Made by a program: the position numbers and the translations under genes
NCBI GenBank assembly: GCA_004794655.1
Contig: SMMW01000182.1
Location: 62,001-126,000 of the forward strand
Source of the DNA: Marisa cornuarietis
Taxonomy: Eukaryota; Mollusca; Gastropoda; Architaenioglossa; Ampullariidae
DNA length: 64,000 bases
Reading direction: 5' to 3'
Notes under the pieces: model-generated
Seen by the model: only the letters and a program-made list of their open reading frames with translations
Databases searched by the model: none
What the model was told of the DNA's origin: nothing
In this document: one piece after another, positions 28,536 through 40,896 of the stretch
Layout of the letters: each line of letters begins with the position of its first letter
Numbering within the stretch: position 1 is the stretch's first letter

Positions 28536-29279
28536 GTCAGGTGACTTCCGCTGCTGCTCAGTAGAACACCTCCACAACTGCTGGGTCACGACTGGTCTGT
28601 ACACTGGGCAACGGTGTTGTCAATACTGCTGTACACTCCCCCACTGATAACGCGACCGGCGACCGCTGTTCTTATACCTGACTTGATTAATCGCGTTAGC
28701 ATGGCGCACAGATAAGATGTGTGCTGTGTGGAGGACCAGATCGAAAGGACATCCGTTTTTCGTGCTTCTGATATTTTTGTTGGTATTATTATTATTCTCA
28801 TCGCAACATGTGATGGTTTGTCTGTAATAGCGTATTAGCCCGAACACCTTATATCAATTTGTATTTGAGTGAGTGGGAGAGAGACTGAGACTGAGCTGGA
28901 ATGTGTTTGCTTGTGTGTTTATGTAGCGGGTACTTCACGAAAGAAGCGGCAACTCTCGTCTGATTATCTGCTTTAATACGTATTAAAATGATTCATTTGT
29001 CTGTAAATGCCCTCCACAGCTCCTTGATCTCTGTTCATTGGGCGTTGGCCATCTGTAGGGAACAGGAATCTAAAAGCCTTCCCTCTTCTCTGTCGTTGGT
29101 GAGGTCTAGCGGGTTTCAGACTGGACAGTTGTTTCTAGACTAGGTACTTACTGCATGTCTTGCGTCTTCCATGTTTCCATAGTCACTCCTCTGCGGTGTT
29201 GCCCTGCTTTTTCTTCCCGATCGTCGCCACGCCTGCATCCCCAGCGCGGTGACCGCGTAGGGATGGCGCGATTCGGACG

Positions 29280-29352
29280 TCCCGGTAGGTCAGTGGTAAG
29301 ACCATCGCGAATCACCTCTACAGTGAAAGGTGCTCGGTTCATGTCTCGTCTC
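29280..29352 (+). mobile_element. Possible tRNA-like SINE head
   Basis: TAGGTCAGTGG (29286-29296) resembles a pol III A box, and GGTTCATGTCT (29336-29346) resembles a degraded B box at a normal spacing. The stretch cannot fold as a full tRNA by eye, so a tRNA-derived repeat is more likely than a tRNA gene. Confidence 0.35.
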
Positions 29353-30637
29353 GGGGAAGGCACACCTCTCACTGGACGGGACCCCCTTTCACATATATTG
29401 CCGTCAAGCATTTTCTGAAGGCGCTCCAATCTCTTTCCCTTGGGTCATCCTTTCTCCTCCGCAAGTACAAAATCGCCACGTTGACTTGCATGGAGGAACC
29501 AGTTAGACGCCTCCAGTGACAAAAGGCCATGGGATTATTTTTACCTTTTAGATAATGCAGACTATTGTGTACCCCTTCCATCAATATCTTCTGAATAATG
29601 CTTTCAAATGGCAAAACAGGACTGGTCAGATCTTTCCTCCGAAGCTTTAAGTCTGCCCTAGTTGGCAGTAATTCTGGTAAATTTCAATGAACGGTATGGT
29701 AACTGCCTGGTCTCGTTACTTCTGTTATAGTGTTTTATCTTACCCTCCCCGCCCCCTCTCTCCCCTTCCCGACGACTCTCTCCGACCCAGGTTATCGGTA
29801 AAGACGATCTTCATACTTTTGCAATAAAGAGAACTGAAGGTGTTACCAAAGAAAGTTTTCATATGTTACTGTAGTTTGTCTCTCGTGAATTAATTTCGGA
29901 AGCAGCCATCAGGATGTTTTCATCTTGGAGATAAAACAATGAGTCAACTGCTGCTCGTGCGTGACTTTGGCATGTATAGACCGCTGAATGCATCTGCTCG
30001 TTTTTCTGCCTGTTTATCGCTATTCCAGTAGTTTTAACACGTCGAATTTATTTTTCTAACATAACAGCTCTGTACACTCGCGGACAAAAACATACAAACA
30101 CCATCTCCACTAAGCTATTCCGATTCATGTGTGTGAGACTTCTTGCCTCTGTGTATGTTAATCCAAGACCGAAAAAAGTCTCTATTTCCTGGATCCAAGC
30201 AACAAACTCCGGACCAATAATCGTACTCGAAGGTACTTTAACTTCAGCATCAAAAAAAAAATTTTTTAAGCCTGCTTGCACCTGAACAGGTGTGTTATCA
30301 CCTTAGAGACTTACGTCAGTATTCTCTTTTCCAGACGCAAATGTAGCTACACACCTCGGGACGATATATAGATATATTTGCATTTTTCGTGCCGCCAGGT
30401 CAAAGGCTAGCAAAGCTCTCGTAAAGCTGTTTGTCACAAAGAAATATTGGCTGACTTTAATTTTAGCAAAAACGTCAAGAGTAACGGTTGAGTTGACTTG
30501 TCATGTGCTCATATATTCTTTCATCATATCAAAAATGCATTCAGATACATCCCTTTTGATACTTAACGAGTTTCGAATGATTAAAAAAGCGAGACTATTC
30601 ACTTCCATAGGACGACTGCCTTCAAACACAATAAGTA

Positions 30638-30664
30638 AATTAATTAATTAATTAATTAATTAAT
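30638..30664. repeat. (TTAA)n microsatellite
   Basis: Repeated TTAA, a self-complementary unit that can form a cruciform. Confidence 0.9.
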
Positions 30665-31750
30665 AATTATAAGTTATATTTGAATTTATACAGAAAATTT
30701 CCCCGTGTGAAGAAGAGATGAGTGCGCGGTGCTCATAGGACTACAAACAAATCAACTGTTAACATACAATCAGGCACAAAACTAACAACGTATGCAATAC
30801 ACATAATTATGCAGCAATATACAGGCTACACTGTGGGGAACAATGACAGAGCTAGAATGAAACTGGCAAAGTGCAGTTAAGCAGAATAGTTTGATAATTA
30901 CACTCTTTCTGAATTACTTCCATTTTTAAGTGAAAGATTGATGTGTTACATAGCAAATAAATAAGTCTTTGAACGTAGCGGGAATATTGGCTTAGCCTTC
31001 GTGCGATGAGGTCGTTTCCATGACAGCCGTTCTCGCGCCTGTCATCAATACATAGATAAGTAACAGTAGTGGGTTAGGGGTTGTGGGGGGGGGGGATTTT
31101 GTCAGCAGTGTGCTTCATTTGGCCAGAGCTGATTAACTTGCCGAGCAGTCACTGTGCCCTCAGGCCACAGCGGGCCATGGTGCAGTGTATACACAGGCCA
31201 AGCACCAGGACCCACAGGGAAGATCTTTGTGATCACATTTCCACGCAGACTGCTGTACAACTGGTGACTGTTTTACTTTCTAGTCTCATCTAGTCTTAAA
31301 TTTCGGTTCGTTTTCACGTTGAAACCTCGTGTGATAAGGGCAAAGCCATACAAAGCTCGACCATAGCAGTTATGCTGAATATTTACCTACACTGTCGCTT
31401 CCAGCATGGTATTATTATTATCCAACGTGCTTGAGACGAAAAATTATTAAAATTGTCTGTGAAAAGTAAACACATTATAACAGACATCCTCCTAGTATCA
31501 GTTCAGGTCGCCACGGAAAGAATGAAAAGAGATCAAGTACATTCCTCAAACGATTTCTTAATCGAACACACATCGTCGACTATGAGACACATTTTTTACT
31601 TAACGGTCATATCAGTATGTTTCCATGACGGTTATACAAACTATGTACGTAATGACTATATCTGCGTTCCTTCATGTTCCTGGCATTGTTGACTGTGTCA
31701 GTGATGTTCTCCTTTAATGTAATGTCCGCCTCTAACCTACTGCCCTTAAT

Positions 31751-31817
31751 CTATAAAGCGCGTTGAGCTCGCCTTGGTGTAGGGAAATGCGCTATTTAAC
31801 CTATTATTATTATTATA
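31751..31817 (+). mobile_element. SINE 3' tail with (ATT)n end
   Basis: The sequence runs AAAGCGCGTTGAGCTCGCC, then GGTGTAGGGAAATGCGCTA, then TTTAACC and (ATT)n. This tail type is very common in molluscan genomes (established knowledge, not checked here). No head is recognised upstream. Confidence 0.55.
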
Positions 31818-32247
31818 AACTTTTCGCCAAATCTACTCGCACATTCTACAATGTGTGTGTTTCAGAAAAGCCAGATCCTGGTCCACTGCCTTTAGGAGAA
31901 TGTCTTGATTATGGCAAGATCATATGTAATTGTTTTATAACCTGCTTCTCCTTATTACATTCATAAAAACAATCCCAACAAAATACATTATCATAATTTA
32001 TCTTGGTCACAGACAGTGATAAAAATTCTGCAAGGCTGTGTTGTTCTGTCATGCAGAAAGCTGTGGACAAGATGACCTGAAATACCAATGATATCTTCAA
32101 AAGAGAGATTATTTCTAAGTAATTGATATGGCATTTCAGTCACTATGCAGACACGCACACACATTCATAAATGCTTATGCACACGCTAAATCACCTATTG
32201 AAAAAGATTATATGACAAAATCGAAAGGCAAATGGCATAGACTGCAT

Positions 32248-32980
32248 TTTATTACAAGTTAAAGCAGCCTGTTTACAAAGCTTCAGCCTGGATGAATCTA
32301 TAAGCACCTGCAAAGTCTATTGCTGATTATGATAGATCAACAGATGTGGTATGATATTCAAGTATAAAAAAAAAATAAAACATAAAACGTTGCTTCCTGA
32401 CATTTGCTGAAGAAATGGCAGCAGATATGCCTGTTACGCTACCCTCATATTAACTGAGCTATTTGACACAAATATGCAAACAAATCATTAGCTGTCAAAC
32501 AACAAGTGGAATGTTCAAACCAAGCACAAAGATCTTCCTCATCCTGAGGATTACAATAACAAGACTATAACCAGAAACTTTTTTCTTTATTTTTTGCTCC
32601 AGCAAAAGGGCAAAAAAGCATGGTTTGAGGTCTGATATATTTACTTGTGGTTAAGTATAAAAAATACTGAACACTAAAGATGAATCGAGCAGTAGAAGCA
32701 AACCCTATTTTGTTTGCTCAGACCTCGATGTCTTATTATATTAAAGAGTGGTCCCAAACCTGAAGTCAAAAGTCTTCTACAATCTTAGGTTTTGAAGTCT
32801 GCTCTTCCAAAGAATAAGCCACCATAAAACTGTCCTTACATGTGGTCTTTTGTTTCATATATCTGCTGCTATTTTTATGCATTAAATATGAATATAACTG
32901 CTCATAATATTCTGTCTATAACATCAACATGCATGGCCTGTTATGCTGTATATGCAGCAAAGCAAGAATGTGCATACACT

Positions 32981-33019
<39 letters not shown>

Positions 33020-35841
33020 GTACCCTCAAAGTAATTAGAAAGCTACTTACAAAATAATTTTTATAACAAGTAAATCTCCATGCTTGCAACAAGATGTGAT
33101 AATGACCCTAATATTTTGATTTAGCAGTAAGTTCACAGCTGCTCATAACATTTTGTAATCTCAGCATCAGTTTTAGAGTAATCTGAGACCTAGGATATAA
33201 TAATATCCCAACACTGACCTATGAACCCTGGAACTTGTTGATTTCTTCACATACTCAACACACACCTTTCCATCACTCAATGCCTTCTTCTGTGTGATTA
33301 ACAAAACCGAGTTAAAAACAAAAACGTCAATGCAATGCTAATTCGATTGGAAATCTATTTATGCCATCATACAAGCTTATCTGATGGTATATATATATAT
33401 ATTGTAGTTAACCCTAAAAATCACATTACATTCCTCTTTTTTCAGCATTTCTTAAAATAAAAAAGCATGAAGATTTTGATTAAATTTAAGCTTGTATATT
33501 CAAGAGAAAGATATGCATATATAACCAGTGAGAGTGGTACTTATTCTTCAGCATTAATAATTTTCTGTTCATCTTTTTATTATTTTATGTTGGTCTTAAA
33601 AAATATAAAGGCTCTTTTGGTGACATGATGAACACTTTTAAATTGCAATATTAGACTTTTTATAAAGGCAAAATAAGAAAACACATACAATGTGATAATG
33701 AAAAAAAAAATGAAAAAAGTATTCTCAGAATAGAACATTTAAAAAAATGCACAGCAGTATCACAACATGAGGATGTCTTATTATGTAAAGCCTTTCTCAG
33801 AAAGTATACATTGTTCATCACCTCTCTGGAAAGAACTTCGGTCAAAAACACTTCTTAATATAACATTTATTTGTAGATTTGAAGCCAAGTTTCCATCCCT
33901 GAAAACTTATAAGTCGGATTACTTTACAGCATATTTGAAAAAACATATTGTATAATGTGTTCAGTATTTTGACATGTTTAGTAGGTTAACCCTGATGAAA
34001 GCCTTCTGCAAGACTGTCACTGTATACATTGTATATATGAGGATTAGAGTATTATTATACATTATTCTATGCTGGTCACACACACACATCACTGTAATAG
34101 GGCATGCAGCTGTAACTGGTATTCAACTTTAAAATCTATATATATATTTTTAGGAACAAACTATGTTATGTAAACTAACAAAAATATCAACAAGTGATAT
34201 AGCAAATATAGTAACATCTTCTCTCGAGCAAACTTTACAATAAATATTTTACCACAAGTTATTTCAATTTCTGTAAGGTCTTTTCTTGTTTTATAAGGAG
34301 ATTGGCAATGAGATAAACAGACACTATGTTCCCTTGGCTTACACCTCAAGTAAATGAAGTCACAACTTAAACTGAGCTTCATGCACCCCCAACACCTTCA
34401 AAGCATCTGTAAGCCTAAAATACCTGGTCAAATATGGGTGCCAGTTAATTTTTTTTTTTCAATCACACTGGCTCTTCTTCTCAACTATAGTCGTCATGTG
34501 ACCTTTACTCAGTGTCTGTTAAGGCATCATTGGTCAGAATACAATTTTCTAGTGATGGGGAAGGGAGATAAACAAGGTAGCAAACGTACAGAAGGGTTGC
34601 TACACTGACTGCTGAATGGTTGAGATGTAAAAAGCGACAATGTTTCACACACATAATAGTATTACCACAAGATGCACTTATTAAGCAGTAAAGAGCCAAG
34701 CCCAGCATGTTAAAAATTTTTAAGTGGTTATTACTATAGGCAGGATGCAGTTCCATTCAAAACACTAAAAATAGTTACTATGTGGTTAATACTGGCCAAT
34801 TCCTTCAACAGATTTCTTCTCATTTTGACTTCAAGAAATACACATCTGACATATATAACTCATGACATCATATTCACATTGATACAAATCTTTCAGCATC
34901 TTTTTATGGGGCCAAAGGAGAGAGAGAACAGGGAGGCACAAGGAGCAGGGGCCTCGCACCTTAGAGCAGAGAAACGTCAAGAAAAATATTGTAAATGCTT
35001 TGTCATTCTTAATGCTTCATGACATGCTGAGGCAAAAAGCACTCTCTTTTGTATCTCTTCTGAGGCTGGTTTAGAAAAAATAGCTGAACTACCCTGATGT
35101 CATTTTGCAAATGCAGACTTTGACTGCTTGTACAAAAAATGTAGAAGTGCATTTTCAAAAACAAAAATCATCATTTTTAAAGAAAAAATACTTCTGCACA
35201 AAAGCTAAGTCACAATTGCCATATTTTGTCTGAAAGACTGTCAGTGAGCGCCAAAGCTCCTGCCATGAAATATCAGAGAGACTGCCTTTGTCTGCCATGT
35301 TATTGTACACAAATTTGTAAATATAATTATGCCTTATTTTACAGTGCTTCACAGTATATGCTACACAAAATTATATTATCACAGCAGTCTGGCCTAAAGT
35401 TCCTCTCATGGAATACTAACTGACATCTTTTCCAAACACATTTAGTGATGTGTGAAAAATGAGATTAGTGAAAGTTTGTGACCAATGAAAGGAGTCATTT
35501 ATAATGAAAATAAATCTCTTGCAATCAAAAATGTTTTGCATTTGCAACTGCACGCATGCAATGCTAAGATTATAAACTTTGTTACTCTTGGCTGACAATG
35601 ATCTCAGCTTAATGTAACTGCAAACTGTTTGTATCCAAGAATGACATTCTTCGTCTTCTGTATAGACTTCTTGAGTTGATGTGCTTTAGACAGACTGTAC
35701 ATTTTTTTCTTCTAATACCTAGTTTTTTCATTAACAGGAGATGTTGCTAAGCAACAATAACAACCACTACAGTCGGGATGAATGTAAAGATGCTTTAAGC
35801 AAGCACACACCACACCCAGGGTGTTCCATGACTTCAAATTC
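32248..35841 (-). other. Probable 3' UTR of unit A, end uncertain
   Basis: No exon with convincing borders is seen here. The stretch is AT-rich and has few repeats except a (CA)n tract at 32982-33017. Minus-strand AATAAA signals occur at 33871-33866, 32591-32586 and 32253-32248, so the transcript could end at any of them. A 47-codon minus ORF (about 35298-35155, starting MADKGSLSDISW) lies inside. I see no proof that it is translated. Confidence 0.35.
32982..33017. repeat. (CA)n microsatellite
   Basis: An 18-unit CA run in the probable 3' UTR of unit A. Confidence 0.95.
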
Positions 35842-35993
35842 TTATGTCATGAAATAGTGTTTTTGAAGCATATCCACATTAATAATGAGAGCAACAAGGC
35901 AAAGAATAATAAGAAGCATAAGGCATAGAAGAGGATCCAGCACTCGACTTGTCCAGAATGATTTCGTGCAAATAATCAGAGTCAGCTTGTTTC
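35842..35993 (-). CDS. Unit A exon 5 (residues 190-239 and stop)
   Basis: The acceptor is ATATCACAG. The exon encodes NKLTLIICTKSFWTSRV, then a leucine-rich membrane segment (LLCLMLLIILCLVALII), a short tail ending in YFMT, and TAA at 35844-35842. The third segment lies close to the C-terminus, like a tail anchor. AT-rich sequence with several minus-strand AATAAA signals follows. Confidence 0.85.
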
Positions 35994-38900
35994 CTGTGAT
36001 ATCAGAAAATTAATTTTCGGCATTTGTGATAATCCTTAAAATTAAAAACAATTATTAAGTTTGCTCACATCAACAACAAACATTTTAAAGGATATCAATC
36101 TTCTTTCATTCTAAAAGAAAAAATATTGAATGGACGCTGATCAACTAAATATGATTACTTGATGAAGAATGCAGCATTCCAGCAGAGGTTTGAGGAGAAA
36201 GGCCTTTTAAGAAATAAGACAGGAACTACTCAAAGTGACAACAGAGAAACAACAGTTTATATTCAGTGAGTGTTAAAATAAAGTAACCTGTGAGAAAAAT
36301 GAATGAGAACAAGATGGGCTGCAGAGTTCTGAACATCTGGCTATTTATGAATAACATAGGATATCCAGAAATGAGAGTAATCTAGATGAGGTAAATGATG
36401 AATTTTTTTATATCTTTCTGTGTGCTCTCTATCTATTAACTGTTTTGCGTAAATCGCTGCTTCCAGGATATTTTGTGTGCCACCCGAATGCATTTAGATT
36501 TTACCTGTCTTATGATGAGACTGTCATGTTTGTTTGCCATATCATTTACCATTTCAGTTTGCAAAATGTACATATAGGATTGTTATGTGATATATTTCTG
36601 CTTTGTTTGTCTTATTGTTTATGGCTACAAATCTCCTGCTGGGCTTATAGTCAAATAAAGATGTCAATGAAAATAAGTGGAGTCAAGTTTAACAAGAACT
36701 AATGACAGCTATGTTTTTAGTATGGGCAAACAACAAACAGCAGATACTTTGGTATTGTGGAGTACATAGTAAGCACAACTGATAGCTGTGTAGTAAGTAA
36801 ATTTACAGTAGGAGACAGCATTTGATAACGCACAATTTTTTATTTCATGTTAAAATTGGTGCAGGTTGAATGATGATGATCATCATGATGCTGTAAACCA
36901 GATGTGATGTAAGGGAGACTAAATATATGATTCTGTAAAGCTCATATCAGCAACAACAGAATACATCCAGAATCTACACTGATCCTGTGGTGGCAAAAAA
37001 TAAATATTCCAAGCTTTCTTTAAAAACATTATTTCTATAAAAGACCTATATATTATTAGTATAAATAGCAAAGATAAACACTTCTAAGAAATATTTGTGT
37101 GAAATTTGTGATGCTGTTCTTACCTTGATTGCGTGCCAGTCTGGAGATAATGTCACTTTTCTGACTTGCAGACAGAAACTGTACCGTGTCTATGCTGTCC
37201 AGCGTAACCTCCAAAATGCAATTCTCTTTACCAAAGTAGTTTTGTAGGTCTACCTAAAATTTTAAAAAATTATTTAAAAAGTTAACAAGATCTAATGAGA
37301 CAGCTTCAATCATAAATTATATTTAGCTATTAAATGTTCTGTAGACCTGTCAAGTAAGCTGCAAAAATTTCTTTAGAAGAAAGGGAAAAGACCCTCTCTC
37401 TATACGAGTGCATGTGTATCCAGGCCATTCAAGATGTAAGAACATAAGGTCATCCACCCCTATCCTCTCCCACCCCAAATTACAAATCATATAATATAAA
37501 ATTAGAATGTCAGTCTCTTTTGTTTACTATAATCAAGAAAATTTCACTTCGGGTTTGGTGACCAGACACTTAATCCCCGGACACTTAATCCCTGACACTT
37601 CATCCCCTAGACACTTAATCCCCAGACACTTAATCCCCAGACACTTAATCCTCAAAATGAAATTTCAACTAAAAAAATTATGAAGTGAATAAAAAATTTA
37701 ATTCAAATTCAAATAATTATTTTCATGTTAACATCAAAATAAGTTTGACAATTAAAATAATACTTAATTTCAACATTTATAACATTAGTTAAAGTTCATG
37801 TGAGCTATTAAAGTCAATGTTTTTCAACATTAAGATATGAAAAGTGTTGTTAATCAATATGACAGGTAAGCTAATGATCGAAGGTACAGAAGACGATCCA
37901 TTGCCTCATATCGCTGTACAATATTGCAAATTCTCATGGCCAATTCAGCCTACTTCTTCTTTGAACGTTTCTCTGTGCCGGCGCATGAGACAATGGGGCG
38001 GTCTGCTCCTGGTCAGTATGGCCTTGGAACTGGCTGGTTATGTTAGGGAGTCCACCTAGTATCGCCTGGAGGGTAGATCGCTAATTGTAAACCCAGCGCA
38101 ACCCAGTCTTACCAGAGTTACCCAGAGTTACCACGCGACACATTTCTCTTACGGTTATAATATTTCAATTTCACAAGTTAGCAGTTTTGAGTGTTGTGTT
38201 GCGATTTGGGGATTAAGTGTCTGGGAATTAAGTGTCTGGGGATTAAGTGTCTGGGGATTAAGTGTCTAGGGGATGAAGTGTCTGGGGATGAAGTGTCTGC
38301 GATTCTCGGGTTTTGACTTACCATAACAATTATAAGATTTATCGAAATCCAAGATACCAGATCTGAACACACTCAGGTTAAAATGCTTGCTCGTGATAAG
38401 TCAATTTTTAAAAAAGACTTAGCTCAGATCATTTGATTAAAAAAAAAAAACTGAAATACAAACTGAATATAACGCATGAATCTAGAAAATCTACCTTTTT
38501 GACAAACCACTGTCGACGCGCAATCTTGCTGTTGTGCAAGACAAGAAAAACTGTAAGGGCATGACATGCAATCAGCACACAAAGGGCCACAGAGCAGACA
38601 CATATAACAGCATCTGTTTTGCACAAGCAGGCCACCTGAAGACAGTGGAAAACAATATCAAATCCTTGCACCATCTCATTTATAAAATACAAAACTTTGT
38701 AATCAATGGGACACACAGTCCAGTCACGAATAAGCAACAAGGAAAATAAAAATTATGTTGTTATATTAAAAATAACAAAGTAAAATAAAGTCTAAGATCT
38801 ACCCATCCTTGCATGCAGATGATCGTTATATTTCTGTGGCTATTTATCTATGACAACCACCAGTGGTATTCAGTTTCTGCAAGGATCAGTAAAATAGTGT

Positions 38901-40167
38901 CCCTGTCATTCAACAATCTGGGAAGTTTAAAAAATAGTCTCTGTAGGGGTGTGGGGTATGGGAACTATTTAACTTACAAAAACTCGTTCTGTCTCTCACA
39001 TGCCTATACAACACACAGCACATGCACACGCTGGAGCACATGCACATATTTTCAAGTGATATTAAAATAGAACATAAAAAATACTGTGAAACAAGTATTT
39101 GAGATAGGGAAATAATAATAATAATAAATGAAGATTTTTAAAGTGCATATTCACACTCATAGAGAGCATGCTCAGCGCTTAAAACGGGGAAGAGACATGG
39201 ACTAAATGGATAGAACACGAGGGATGGAAGAATAAACGACAGTACTGATGAAAAACAGAAAACAAAGATAGAAAACATGAAAAGGCACCAAGTAACAACA
39301 GAGAATATAGTGATTTTGCAGAGAAAGATGGGGAGAAAAGTGGCAAGAGCGGAAGGGGGGAGGGTAGGAAAGACTAGCATTGTGTGGTCTGTGTTAGGAG
39401 TAATGCTCAAGGAAGAGATGCGTTTTCACTGAAGCTAAGAAATAAATAACCTACTCACAAGAATGAAAATAACAGGAACTATAATGTTAAGTAACCATAT
39501 GCTTTGTTCAATGATGCTCCCAGTTTTGCCATTGTGAATGGGAAAAAGGCAGAAAATGCGTCCTCTCATCTCTGAAGAAACTCCATTCTCTTTCTTTATC
39601 CGATTTACACATTTGACAAGATGATGATGCTGTTTATATGGTCTGCAAAAAAGGAAAGAATGTTTTTTTAAGTAAAATTTATAAAAATAGATGAAAATAT
39701 TTATTTCAAAGGTCGTCCTCCAAACGATTAAGGTATTACACTATTGACCACAATACAAGATTTATATAAGTGCTTTATATCTATATACTCAAACGTCATA
39801 TTGCAGCAATAAATAGAGGATGCTGATGATGTCTAAACAGAATGCAGAGGTATCCATTCAGAAGAATGCTCATTGCACAGCAAAAACAAAAGAGAAGAAA
39901 AAAATAAAACAATAGGAAAGTAAAAAAAGTAAAAAAAATAATAAAGACAGAAGTGGTGCTTGGTTGTTGAAGTCCTTTATGTTATCCTAGATATAAAAAA
40001 AATGTCTCAAAAATGAACGCATTTCCTCCTGATTATAAACAGAATATATATTACCCATAAAGAAAACTGAAGAGGCGAGATTTCTTCTTAGCTTCAATGT
40101 CGTGTTCACTGCTGCCAGGAAAATACATAATAATCTCTGATTTTCTCTCAAGACTTTCACTAGACAT
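35842..40167 (-). CDS. Unnamed five-exon gene, 239-aa protein with three predicted membrane segments
   Basis: I assembled this gene from five exons: 40167-40055, 39642-39459, 38635-38495, 37253-37124 and 35993-35842. All borders are AG/GT, the phases (2, 0, 0, 1) fit without a break, and the total is exactly 720 nt including the TAA stop. The product starts MSSESLERKSEII. It has a basic hydrophilic N-terminal region (residues 1-84), a hydrophobic hairpin (about 85-104 and 108-132, the second Cys-rich), a polar stretch (about 135-207) and a third hydrophobic segment (about 208-228) followed by an 11-residue tail ending YFMT. No signal peptide is visible, so the N-terminus is probably cytosolic. 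I do not recognise the family. A membrane hairpin followed by a globular part loosely resembles some TMEM proteins, which is not enough for a name. Exon structure is seen, topology is inferred, function is unknown. Confidence 0.8.
37124..37253 (-). CDS. Unit A exon 4 (residues 147-189 plus 1 nt)
   Basis: This 130-nt exon has an ATTTTAG acceptor and a CAAG|GTAAGA donor. It encodes a soluble segment starting VDLQNYFGKENC and containing DSIDTVQFLS and DIISRLARN. Its alternating polar and hydrophobic pattern suggests a small folded domain between membrane segments 2 and 3. Intron 3, between this exon and exon 3, holds the foldback element. Confidence 0.8.
37562..38298. mobile_element. Foldback-type element with modular inverted ends
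   Basis: The left end (37562-37653) has six copies of a module close to AGACACTTAATCCCC. The right end (38208-38298) has six copies of its reverse complement, GGGGATTAAGTGTCT, with small variants (TTCATC, GGAATT). The middle of about 555 bp has no convincing gene. Long inverted ends built of short direct repeats define foldback elements. A clear target-site duplication is not visible. It lies in intron 3 of unit A. Confidence 0.7.
38495..38635 (-). CDS. Unit A exon 3 (residues 100-146)
   Basis: This 141-nt exon (47 codons) has a TGTCTTCAG acceptor and an AAAAAG|GTAGAT donor, both in phase 0. It completes the first membrane segment and encodes the second, which is Cys/Val-rich (ICVCSVALCVLIACHAL). 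A basic stretch (KIARRQWFVKK) follows, which suggests that the loop after the hairpin is cytosolic. The open frame continues upstream of the acceptor, but the phase match with exon 2 favours the CAG at 38638-38636. Confidence 0.8.
39111..39185 (-). mobile_element. SINE 3' tail in intron 2 of unit A
   Basis: Minus-strand reading is AAGCGCTGAGCATGCTC, a central ATGAGTGTGAATATGCAC stretch, then (ATT)n. It is a sister copy of the tail at 22015-22093. No tRNA-like head is seen beside it, so it is 5'-truncated. Confidence 0.55.
39459..39642 (-). CDS. Unit A exon 2 (residues 38-99)
   Basis: This 184-nt exon has a TTTTGCAG acceptor and a CTT|GTGAGT donor. It is the only open frame and keeps phase with exon 1. 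It encodes a His/Lys-rich stretch (PYKQHHHLVKCVNRIKK), then GRIFCLFPIHNGKTG, then most of the first membrane segment. Confidence 0.85.
39849..39975. repeat. Copy 1 of a 125-127-bp dispersed direct repeat
   Basis: It starts GTATCCATTCAGAAGAATGC and ends with GACAGAAGTGGTGCTTGG plus TTGTTGAAGTCC. Its partner lies 1.19 kb to the right, with only scattered substitutions and small indels. This copy is in intron 1 of unit A. Confidence 0.7.
40055..40167 (-). CDS. Unit A exon 1 (start codon, residues 1-37 plus 2 nt)
   Basis: The ATG lies at 40167-40165. Two tiny upstream ORFs (ATG CCT TGG CTA TAG, and ATG TAA) sit just before it. A TTTGCCCTTGCAG acceptor places the start of this exon at 40194, so the gene probably has a further 5' non-coding exon. 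The exon ends at a GG|GTAATA donor in phase 2. The encoded stretch is charged and hydrophilic. Confidence 0.75.
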
Positions 40168-40856
40168 CTTACATGCCTATAGCCAAGGCATAAGCTGCAA
40201 GGGCAAATTCAAAAATTAACAGAGATACAAGTTCATGAACAATAAATTTTAAAATATTCAGTTTAGGAGAAAAAGTTTACATCACAATGAAAACTTGTCA
40301 CTATTCTTAAAAGAAATATGTTTACACAAGATAGTAAATGATTAAAAGTTTAAAGATGCAATCCCTTAGTTTAAATCATTTACGGTGAAGTTTATGTTAA
40401 ACTCCTCATTTTCTCTTCCCCTATTCCCTCTCCTTCGTGTGTGATGGTAAATTTAATACAACAATTTTCATTGTGTGGTTCCACATGTTAACGACATAAT
40501 ACCACTTACATTCTCTGGTCAAACAATCTTGTGCGTCATTAGAGAGGGCATATCCTGAATCACGTATACCTCCGTGTCCTGAATATTCGACAAGCTTAGT
40601 GAGAGTGAACTGAGCACTGAAAATGACAACAGTAATTTGAAAAGAAAGTATGGCTGAAATTGTTGACATATCAAATCAGTCACCATATCAACGTCAGTTA
40701 TGATTTCTTTGTGTAACAATACACACATAAATTTCACAAGTATTTGTGTGGACCTGATGGCGTGGGGAGCAGACGGCAGACTTCAGATCACAAACAATTC
40801 TGTCTCCTCATCGGTTTTGATGACTTAAATATTACAATACATAAAGGGTGCGTTGT

Positions 40857-40896
<40 letters not shown>

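Larger units (their letters stand above)
22598..31750. other. Non-coding stretch between the retrotransposon remnant and the SINE tail
   Basis: Apart from the listed microsatellites, the NRF1-like site and the tRNA-like head, I see no supported exon. Confidence 0.45.

Noticed and set aside
33767..33955. 63-codon plus ORF ending FPSLKTYKSDYF…LKKHIV, like C-termini of some retrotransposon proteins
   Set aside because: Too short, with no other retrotransposon motif nearby. The resemblance is weak.
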